A stretch of DNA of 5,131 bases from NCBI GenBank assembly GCA_944387755.1, contig CALXGC010000137.1, positions 1 to 5,131 of the forward strand. Reading direction: 5' to 3'. The notes beneath the pieces are model-generated. The model was not told the origin of the DNA, did no database searches, and saw nothing but the letters and a program-made list of their open reading frames with translations. This stretch comes from an uncultured Oscillospiraceae bacterium (GTDB lineage Bacteria > Bacillota_A > Clostridia > Oscillospirales > Oscillospiraceae). Positions 1 to 4,351 of the stretch are shown here, one piece after another. The position numbers and the translations under genes were made by a program. Every line of letters begins with the position of its first letter. The stretch's first letter is position 1.

Positions 1-1196
1 CTCATCTCCCGGATGTCCTGGCCGCCCACGCGGATGCTCCCGCCGGTCACATCGTAGTAGTGGACCAGGAGCTTGGCCAGGGTGGACTTGCCGCTGCCCG
101 ACTCCCCAACCAGGGCGGTGAGGCTCCCCACCGGCGCGGTGAGGGAGACGCCGTGGAGCACCTCGTCCTCCTGATAGGCAAAGCGGACATCCTCGAAGGA
201 GACGGAGTGATCCTCACCGGAGAAGCCTGCGTCTGTCTGCTCCAGAGCCGGGGCACCCATCAGCTGCTCCAGGGCGGTGATCTTGTAGTGGATCTGAGGC
301 AGAGTGGACATGAAACCCAGCGCCCGCAGCAGGGGCGCCCCCACGCCGAAGGACATGCACAGCACCAGGGCGAAGTCCGGCAGGGTGGAATATCCCTGCA
401 GGACCAGATACGCCCCGATGGGCAGGGTGAACAGAGCCACGCAGGGCAGGATGCTGTTGTAGAGGGCCATCCAGGGCCAGCAGACCCTGTACCAGGCCAG
501 GGTGAAGTCCCGGTAGCCCCGCACGTCCTGCTCAAAACGCTGGTAGGACTCCCCGTCCCGGTTGAAGACCTTCACCACCTCCATGCCGTTGATATACTCC
601 ACAATGGTGTTGTTCATCTTCTGGGCCGAGGCGTAGTAGGCCCCCATCTTGCTGGTGCCGGCGCGGTACATGGCCATCATGGCCACCAGACCCAGGGGCA
701 GCGCGCACAGGGAGAGCAGCGCCAGCTTCCAGTCCACGAAGAACATGGCGAGAAAGACAAAGGCGGGCACCGCCAGATTGGCCAGCCCTTCCGGCAGGGC
801 GTGGGCCAGCAGCAGCTCGATGGAGTCGATGTCGTCAATGAACATCTTCTTCAGGGCGCCTACGCCCTTCTCCTGGATCACCCCTAAAGGCTGCCGCTCC
901 AGCTTTCCCTGGAGGGAGAGGCGCAGGTTTTTCAGGGTGTTGTAGGCCGCCCGGTGGGAGAGGGACAGGCCCCTCACATACAAAACGGCATACAGGACGC
1001 TGCAGACGGCAATGGCGGCCACCCGCCAAGCCGCGTATCCGAGTTCCAGCGATTCCCCCAGCAGCAGGGGGCGGATCAGTTGGTAGATAAATAGGAAGGG
1101 GAGCACGTTCATCACGATGCCGATCAGCATCACCACCATGGAGAGATAGGTGGTCCTTCTGTACGCGCCCGCATACTCCAAGACTTTTTGAAACAC
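1..1196 (-). CDS. ABC transporter ATP-binding/permease half-transporter (partial, C-terminus beyond left edge)
   Basis: Type IV (exporter-fold) ABC half-transporter, with the membrane domain fused to the ATPase; 398 codons are visible. Hydrophobic segments lie near residues 17-42, 57-75, 140-178 and 246-280. The coupling stretch IVEYINGMEVVKVFNRDGES (about 198-217) is typical of the family. The ATPase begins near residue 331: an A-loop aromatic (FAY, 339-341) and Walker A GESGSGKST (364-372) are present. The signature motif, Walker B and H-loop fall outside the window. The GTG start is chosen because AAGGAGG (1204-1210) lies 7 bases upstream. The gene follows a TetR regulator, with a terminator and a palindromic box in the 82-base gap. 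From the family, such proteins usually pair with a second half-transporter, expected beyond the left edge. The membrane domain reminds me of the YbtP/YbtQ and IrtA/IrtB siderophore group, but multidrug efflux is equally possible. The fold is certain, the substrate is not. Confidence 0.93.
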   Translation of the reverse strand, partial: MFQKVLEYAGAYRRTTYLSMVVMLIGIVMNVLPFLFIYQLIRPLLLGESLELGYAAWRVAAIAVCSVLYAVLYVRGLSLSHRAAYNTLKNLRLSLQGKLERQPLGVIQEKGVGALKKMFIDDIDSIELLLAHALPEGLANLAVPAFVFLAMFFVDWKLALLSLCALPLGLVAMMAMYRAGTSKMGAYYASAQKMNNTIVEYINGMEVVKVFNRDGESYQRFEQDVRGYRDFTLAWYRVCWPWMALYNSILPCVALFTLPIGAYLVLQGYSTLPDFALVLCMSFGVGAPLLRALGFMSTLPQIHYKITALEQLMGAPALEQTDAGFSGEDHSVSFEDVRFAYQEDEVLHGVSLTAPVGSLTALVGESGSGKSTLAKLLVHYYDVTGGSIRVGGQDIREM

Positions 1197-1203
1197 AAGC
1201 GAA

Positions 1204-1210
1204 CCTCCTT
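1204..1210 (-). promoter_or_regulatory. Shine-Dalgarno site deciding the GTG start of the ABC gene
   Basis: The minus strand reads AAGGAGG, 7 bases before GTG at 1196. A TTG at 1198 is in another frame. This fixes the non-ATG start of the transporter. Confidence 0.85.
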
Positions 1211-1221
1211 CTTTTTTGATG

Positions 1222-1237
1222 GTTAGTTAAAGCTAAC
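1222..1237. promoter_or_regulatory. GTTAG-N6-CTAAC inverted repeat, possible regulator box before the ABC gene
   Basis: Perfect 5-bp arms GTTAG (1222-1226) and CTAAC (1233-1237) flank a 6-base centre, 25 bases upstream of the ABC start and just past the terminator of the TetR gene. It does not resemble the doubled palindrome in front of the TetR gene, so a different protein may bind here. GTTAG/CTAAC arms recall metal-dependent DtxR/IdeR-type boxes (TTAGGTTAG...CTAACCTAA). That link is inference only. A clear -10/-35 pair is not visible around it. Confidence 0.45.
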
Positions 1238-1249
1238 TTCCGCTTGGTG

Positions 1250-1272
1250 AAAAACCTCTCCGCCGGGAGAGG
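1250..1272 (-). terminator. Intrinsic terminator after the TetR gene
   Basis: On the minus strand CCTCTCC, loop CGGC, GGAGAGG (7-bp perfect GC-rich stem, 1255-1272) is followed by TTTTT (1250-1254). It begins 6 bases after the TetR stop codon and lies before the ABC start, so it should at least reduce read-through into the transporter. Confidence 0.8.
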
Positions 1273-1278
1273 CTTCTC

Positions 1279-1896
1279 CTACGTTTGAAAATGAAACGCT
1301 TCGTACCAGTTGAACAGCCCGCAGACGATCCGGCAGTGGGCCTCGATCTGTTCCCAAGTGAAGTGATGGATGAAGGGCTCGTAGATCGTGGTCCAGAAAG
1401 CGGACAGCAGGATGTGCAGCTCTGCCGGCTCCACATCGCTCCGGCACAGGCCTCGCCGCTGGGCCTCCGCCAGATAGGCGCTGGTGGCCTTCATCAGAAG
1501 TTCCACCCAGTCGTGAGGGAAGTTGGCATACCGGGTTCCCTGAGAGCAGGAGAGCAGCAGGTAGAAGTCGTCCCGCCGGTCGTAGAGAAAGCGGAACCAC
1601 CACATCATGTCTGCTCCGTCCATATCCCACGCCTTGACCAACTCCTGGTCAGACATGGCAGCGGGATCTTTGTCTCCCCGGGCGTGGGCCACCTTGTACA
1701 GGTCCGCAACCGTCTGCTCCACCACGGCGCAGAACAGGTCCTCTTTCCCTTTGTACCGTTTATACAGCGCTCCGGTGGTGACGCCGGCCCCCTCGCAGAT
1801 GGATTTGAGAGATGCCGTTTCAAAGCCGTTTGCCAGGAATTCTGACCGGGCGCTCTCCAGGATCCGGGGATCAATGGAGCGGTCCGCAACTGCCAT
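1279..1896 (-). CDS. TetR/AcrR-family transcriptional regulator
   Basis: A 205-residue one-component repressor, normal length for the family. The N-terminal helix-turn-helix spans about residues 8-55, with the typical pattern SLKSICEGAGVTTGALYKRY (29-48) followed by KGKEDLF. The remainder (60-205) is the helical ligand-binding and dimerisation region, rich in aromatic residues (MMWWFRFLY near 97-105; WTTIYEPFIHHFTW near 168-181). This suits a hydrophobic or aromatic effector. The ATG start is supported by AAGGAGG at 1904-1910, 7 bases upstream. A near-consensus promoter and a doubled palindrome over the predicted transcription start indicate autorepression. The downstream ABC transporter in the same direction is the natural second target, either by read-through of the terminator at 1250-1272 or from an own promoter. 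The ligand is unknown. Confidence 0.95.
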   Translation of the reverse strand: MAVADRSIDPRILESARSEFLANGFETASLKSICEGAGVTTGALYKRYKGKEDLFCAVVEQTVADLYKVAHARGDKDPAAMSDQELVKAWDMDGADMMWWFRFLYDRRDDFYLLLSCSQGTRYANFPHDWVELLMKATSAYLAEAQRRGLCRSDVEPAELHILLSAFWTTIYEPFIHHFTWEQIEAHCRIVCGLFNWYEAFHFQT

Positions 1897-1915
1897 AGGA
1901 TCGCCTCCTTGTTAG

Positions 1916-1943
1916 ATAATCAGATTACCGATAATCTGATTAT
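1916..1943. promoter_or_regulatory. Doubled palindromic operator of the TetR regulator
   Basis: Perfect 12-bp arms ATAATCAGATTA (1916-1927) and TAATCTGATTAT (1932-1943) flank a CCGA spacer. Each arm also holds its own 11-bp palindrome, TAATC-A-GATTA and TAATC-T-GATTA, centred 15 bp apart. The site starts one base downstream of the -10 box and covers the predicted transcription start, the ideal place for repression. Two adjacent self-symmetric sites would allow two repressor dimers to bind, as known for QacR-type TetR proteins. That stoichiometry is inference. Confidence 0.85.
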
Positions 1944-1944
1944 T

Positions 1945-1973
1945 AATATAACAGAGGAGGGTGTGCCTGTCAA
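1945..1973 (-). promoter_or_regulatory. Sigma-A-type promoter of the TetR gene
   Basis: On the minus strand, a perfect -35 TTGACA (1968-1973), a 17-base spacer and -10 TATATT (1945-1950, five of six consensus bases). Transcription should begin near 1938, inside the operator, giving a leader of about 40 bases that contains the AAGGAGG site. Confidence 0.88.
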
Positions 1974-2046
1974 GGAGAAAGTGGGGAGAGATTGATTTCG
2001 TCTTTCTGTTTTTCAGTTCTGATAGGCTTGAGGTGATACTTAGGCA

Positions 2047-2311
2047 GTGAACTTTGAGGGGACCGCAGTGGGCGCGGCCTCCCTGCTGATCATCGGTGCG
2101 TTCCGCCCGCTGGCGATCTGGTGCGAATTCCACCTCACCCAGGGGGGTGCCGGCATTTCTGATTATGGATCTGTCCTGCCGGATAGCGGCACTCTGGCGT
2201 CAGGGAATATGGTCCCTCCTGCAGGGACTTTTGGGGGCAAGCCGCCTGTGGAGCATCCGGGAACCGAAAAAAGAGACACCCAGCGACATCAGTCGGAGGG
2301 TGTCTCTTTGA
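2047..2311 (+). pseudogene. Frameshifted DUF4491-like small membrane protein
   Basis: Two reading frames joined at a G6 run (2142-2147) give one small membrane protein. The first frame, from GTG 2047, reads MNFEGTAVGAASLLIIGAF..., like the DUF4491 N-terminus (MNF.G...GxxxFLIIGxFHP). The second, entered one base later, reads VPAFLIMDLS...LLGASRLWSIREPKKE, like the family's PVFLI...LLGxxxxLWSIxELKEQ. Removing one G restores a continuous frame of about 87 residues; as I recall, the family runs about 95-100. The usual basic C-terminal tail is missing, and the frame runs into the terminator hairpin, ending at TGA 2309-2311. A weak ribosome site GAGGTGA (2030-2036) precedes the start. The family function is unknown. 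It is the only plus-strand gene trace here. A sequencing error in the G run is an alternative to a true mutation, but the divergence of family motifs favours decay. Confidence 0.6.
2267..2309 (-). terminator. Strong intrinsic terminator closing the minus-strand gene group
   Basis: Perfect 12-bp arms AAAGAGACACCC (2270-2281) and GGGTGTCTCTTT (2298-2309). Inside them a 2x2 internal loop leads to a further 4-bp stem CGAC/GTCG (2284-2287, 2292-2295) with loop ATCA. On the minus strand the hairpin ends in six T (complement of A 2267-2272), a classic terminator about 70 bases after the stop of the DUF2249 gene. On the plus strand there are only three T, so termination of the DUF4491 remnant would be weaker. 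The 2310-2379 stretch holds no gene. Confidence 0.88.
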
Positions 2312-2379
2312 GAAGGATGATGGATTTGTTTCTTGACAAGGGTTTTGCGGATTACTTCCACTTTTTTCCTTGGAATTGG

Positions 2380-3066
2380 TCACAGGACGGAAACCTCTGC
2401 GTTTCTCTCTCCAAATTTCTCCCGGAGCATCTGGCAAATCTGGGGTCGCTCTGTGCCCTGTTTTTCCTGTTGTTTGATCAGCGTATAGGCTTGAAATAGG
2501 GGAGAAGGGCCGATCTCTGAACTGAAATAGCCGATCCCCTGGTTCCAGGCCAGCAGTTCAAACACATCGTCCAGAGCTGCAGACTCCACCCCGCATACAT
2601 AGGCCTTGACCAACTCCCGGGTGGCCTGCCGCATCCGTCCGGCGCCCACGGCATTGGCCAGGGACAGGAGCAGCCGCGTCTCATAGGGCAGCGTTCGCTT
2701 GCCGCTCTGCCAGGTGAGGGACCAAAAATCTGCCGCGATGCGGCCCAACTCTTCGTCGATCGTCGGGTAGTTGAGCAGGGCCAGCGGCTGAAAAGGCGTG
2801 TCATCCCCGCCATCTTTTTTCTCCACGCGGCAGAAAGAGACACGAAATTCTGCCGGCCCGGCCTGTTCTGTGTGGTGCTCAAAGCCCAGGGCCTCCATGG
2901 CGGCGTAGAGCGGATGGGGTTCAAAGGTCTGGATGACGGTAAACCCTTCGCCCACTTCCAGCCCCATTGCCTTCTGCTTCAGGCCCGGAAAAAAGTTTCC
3001 GTGCAGATGGCGTACGTCAATGAGCGGAAAATCCTGGGCCTGTGCCTTCCGTTTTTTGCAACTCAC
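2380..3066 (-). CDS. DUF2249 plus carboxymuconolactone-decarboxylase-like two-domain protein
   Basis: A 228-residue soluble protein. Residues 13-82 match the DUF2249 (TusA-like) pattern: PLIDVRHLHG, then LEVGEGFTVIQTFEPHPLY and a GFEHH segment. Residues about 100-200 look like the helical carboxymuconolactone decarboxylase/AhpD fold: an acid-containing helix (PYETRLLLSLANAVGAG, 127-143), then RMRQATRELVKAYV and DDVFELLAWNQGIGYFSSEI. The CxxC expected in redox-active AhpD members, just after the LANAVGAG turn, is absent; the sequence there is RMRQATREL. An AhpD-type peroxidase role is therefore unlikely. The GTG start is backed by AAGGAGG (3077-3083), 10 bases upstream. That GTG overlaps the stop of an upstream candidate small ORF. 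DUF2249 proteins are often linked to nitrosative-stress or metal chemistry in other bacteria; no substrate can be named here. It is the last gene before the terminator at 2267-2309. Confidence 0.88.
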   Translation of the reverse strand: MSCKKRKAQAQDFPLIDVRHLHGNFFPGLKQKAMGLEVGEGFTVIQTFEPHPLYAAMEALGFEHHTEQAGPAEFRVSFCRVEKKDGGDDTPFQPLALLNYPTIDEELGRIAADFWSLTWQSGKRTLPYETRLLLSLANAVGAGRMRQATRELVKAYVCGVESAALDDVFELLAWNQGIGYFSSEIGPSPLFQAYTLIKQQEKQGTERPQICQMLREKFGERNAEVSVL

Positions 3067-3224
3067 GCGGTACCTGCCTCCTTAATGCGGTGTTCATAGA
3101 GAATGGTTCGGTTCCCGGAGCTGTTGTTCCTGTCCTTTTGCAGAGATTCTATGGCAATTGTATACGAATCGGCGTTCCGTTCACGTTCGGTGCGGCCTTT
3201 TATGGCTGCCACTTGAACACCCAT
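3063..3224 (-). CDS. Candidate 53-residue small ORF between lipoprotein and DUF2249 gene
   Basis: ATG at 3224 has AAGGAG (3233-3238) 8 bases upstream. The frame overlaps the last 25 bases of the lipoprotein gene. Its TGA shares GTGA with the GTG start of the DUF2249 gene, a typical coupling overlap. The predicted peptide is polar and charged, with no membrane segment or cysteine, and I recognise no family (it starts MGVQVAAIKG and ends HRIKEAGTA). Codon use is weaker than in neighbours (ATA, AGG and CGA codons), so a non-coding leader is possible. The same stretch also holds a tentative -10 TACAAT (3157-3162). Start, stop and spacing support it; composition does not. Confidence 0.4.
   Translation of the reverse strand: MGVQVAAIKGRTERERNADSYTIAIESLQKDRNNSSGNRTILYEHRIKEAGTA
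3077..3083 (-). promoter_or_regulatory. Shine-Dalgarno site deciding the GTG start of the DUF2249 gene
   Basis: The minus strand reads AAGGAGG, 10 bases before GTG at 3066. It lies inside the candidate 53-codon ORF, as expected if the two are coupled. Confidence 0.75.
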
Positions 3225-3508
3225 GCGCCGTTCTCCTTTATAACAAATTGAGGCGATTGCTCCGTCAGCAGGGTGCGATCGTATTCGGCCTGTACCTCCT
3301 CCGGAAGTGCGGAAAACCCATCCGGATCAAAGCGGCGAAACAAGTCTCCCCAGGTGGAGTCAGCTGATGATGGAAATCCTTCCGTCACCGCAGGTTCCTC
3401 TGGTGGTGAGAGGGAAGCGCGTTCTGCCTCCCTTCTATCTGTTGTACCGCAGCCAGTCAGCAAAGCAAGAGTCATGAGAACGAATACAATGCTCCTCCAT
3501 GGTTTCAA
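3200..3508 (-). CDS. Small predicted lipoprotein
   Basis: A 102-residue exported lipoprotein starting at TTG. The N-terminus has a charged n-region (KPWR), a hydrophobic stretch IVFVLMTLALL and a lipobox LTGC (17-20), so processing and lipidation at Cys20 by Lgt/LspA are expected. The mature part is acidic and proline-rich (about 30-50), then FRRFDPDGFSALPEEVQAEY (57-76) and a short C-terminus NGAWVFKWQP. I do not recognise a named family. The TTG start is chosen because GAGGAGGAG (3513-3521) lies 5 bases upstream (6 from its GGAGG core) and the lipobox sits at the usual distance. An upstream extension in this frame would run into the methyltransferase gene in a shifted frame. TTG overlaps the methyltransferase stop (TTGA), implying coupled translation. 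Role unknown; it should sit on the outer face of the cytoplasmic membrane. Confidence 0.82.
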   Translation of the reverse strand: MKPWRSIVFVLMTLALLTGCGTTDRREAERASLSPPEEPAVTEGFPSSADSTWGDLFRRFDPDGFSALPEEVQAEYDRTLLTEQSPQFVIKENGAWVFKWQP

Positions 3509-4212
3509 GATACTCCTCCTCGTATATCCACATTCTGCTGTCTTTTCCGCAGATACCCATGTGCAGTAGCCACAGTCTGCGAAGCGAGATACTCCGGCGG
3601 AGTCCACCGGCAGGCGATATAACACAGGGGCAGGGCGCGGCTCCCCAGCAAGGCCTGCTCCACCACCCAGAAGCCCTGCTGAGACAGATAGGATATAAAT
3701 TCTCCGGCGTTCCAGTGGTGATAAACACGGAACCCTGTCCGCTCCATGCACCAGGTGCGAAGGCTTGCCAGCCTCCCGCCGCCGTGGACGAAAGTGGGGG
3801 CAAAGAGCCATCCGCCCGGTTTTAGGACCCGGCGGATCTCCGCCATGACCTTGTCCGGTTCCGGCAGGATGTGCAGCGCATTTGCAATCACGACTGCGTC
3901 GAAGGTTTCCGGAGCATAGGGCAGGGCGACAGCATCTTGCACGGAAAAATGCAGCCGGGATGAGGCCGCACGCTTTTTTGCCTCGGCGATCATGCTCGGT
4001 GAAAAATCCGTCGCCTCCCAGAGCCGGACATGGGGGGACAGCGGCACGGATAACTGCCCCGTCCCGCAGGCCAGTTTCAGGACGTTCATGTCCCGGGTCA
4101 GTCGGCGACGGATGCGGTTGCAGATCTCGCGGTAAAGCGGAGCGGAATGTTTCATCATGGATGTGTAATGCCGGGCTATTTTCTGCCAAAAGGCCGCACC
4201 CGTTTCTTTCAT
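3505..4212 (-). CDS. Class I SAM-dependent methyltransferase (UbiE-like fold)
   Basis: A 235-residue cytosolic methyltransferase of the Methyltransf_11/UbiE-like type. Visible motifs are: motif I VLKLACGTGQL (44-54, SAM glycine loop, with K where E/D is usual); acidic end of strand 2 in EATDFSPSMI (66-75); QDAVALPYAPETFDAVVIAN (92-111), containing the adenine-contact Asp and motif IV; and the post-motif RRVLKPGGWLFAPT (127-140). The C-terminal third (HHWNAGEFISYLSQQGFWVV, about 165-184) is the usual substrate-side cap. The ATG start has AAGAGG (4223-4228) 10 bases upstream. The stop overlaps the lipoprotein start by TTGA. It lies 139 bases downstream of the flavoprotein, separated by a hairpin. 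The substrate cannot be read from the sequence. A quinone, small-molecule thiol or arsenic/metalloid target would each be speculation. Confidence 0.93.
   Translation of the reverse strand: MKETGAAFWQKIARHYTSMMKHSAPLYREICNRIRRRLTRDMNVLKLACGTGQLSVPLSPHVRLWEATDFSPSMIAEAKKRAASSRLHFSVQDAVALPYAPETFDAVVIANALHILPEPDKVMAEIRRVLKPGGWLFAPTFVHGGGRLASLRTWCMERTGFRVYHHWNAGEFISYLSQQGFWVVEQALLGSRALPLCYIACRWTPPEYLASQTVATAHGYLRKRQQNVDIRGGVS
3513..3521 (-). promoter_or_regulatory. Shine-Dalgarno site deciding the TTG start of the lipoprotein
   Basis: The minus strand reads GAGGAGGAG, inside the 3' end of the methyltransferase gene, ending 5 bases before TTG at 3508. It supports the rare TTG start, which is also the codon that overlaps the upstream TGA. 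Confidence 0.75.
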
Positions 4213-4262
4213 GTTGAAATCGCCTCTTGCAGTTGTTTTTTTTACGAACGAAATATCTTGCA

Positions 4263-4290
4263 AATATATGGCGCATACGGCCGCTGTCCG
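4263..4290 (-). promoter_or_regulatory. Tentative promoter of the methyltransferase group
   Basis: On the minus strand CGGACA (4285-4290, four of six bases) stands 16 bases before TATATT (4263-4268, five of six). A start near 4256 would give a leader of about 44 bases. The -35 is weak, so this is only a candidate. The 4213-4303 stretch holds nothing else that I can support. Confidence 0.35.
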
Positions 4291-4303
4291 CGTGGCAGCA
4301 TTG

Positions 4304-4349
4304 CGCGCAGTGCGCACCCCAAGAATACTCTTGCGGCGCGCACTGCACG
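4304..4349 (-). repeat. Long imperfect hairpin directly after the flavoprotein gene
   Basis: Perfect 9-bp arms GCAGTGCGC/GCGCACTGC (4307-4315 and 4338-4346) continue inward. On the minus strand the inward pairs are one U-G, two G-C, one G-G mismatch, then a 5-bp stem CAAGA/TCTTG around GTAT. Outward there are a G-U pair and two G-C pairs. Both imperfect pairs at 4316/4337 and 4306/4347 are G-U on the minus strand but A-C on the plus strand, so the fold suits the minus-strand transcript. The stem starts two bases after the stop codon. No T-run follows, so it is not a classic intrinsic terminator. An mRNA 3'-end stabiliser, a processing site or a dispersed palindromic repeat are alternatives. 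Confidence 0.7.
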
Positions 4350-4351
4350 TC

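Noticed and set aside
60..887. Long plus-strand open frame of 275 codons
   Set aside because: It lies wholly opposite the ABC transporter gene. Its protein is His/Gln/Gly-rich and low in hydrophobic pattern, typical of an antisense shadow of GC-rich coding DNA.
1285..1845. Plus-strand open frame of 186 codons
   Set aside because: It is antisense to the TetR gene, which has a clear helix-turn-helix, ribosome site, promoter and operator.
1912..2133. Minus-strand frame of 73 codons overlapping the TetR promoter and operator
   Set aside because: Its end crosses the -10 box and the operator, and it is antisense to the DUF4491-like remnant. It shows no family likeness or convincing ribosome site.
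2142..2147. Programmed frameshift site in the DUF4491-like gene
   Set aside because: The needed shift is +1, no slippery heptamer of the usual -1 type or recoding stem fits, and the protein's family motifs are already eroded.
3509..4348. Upstream part of a long minus-strand frame that ends in the lipoprotein
   Set aside because: Only the last 102 codons have a ribosome site and signal peptide. The rest is an out-of-frame reading of the methyltransferase gene and its leader.
4304..4349. Terminal inverted repeat of an insertion sequence
   Set aside because: The arms are only about 20 bases apart and no transposase fragment or target duplication is seen.
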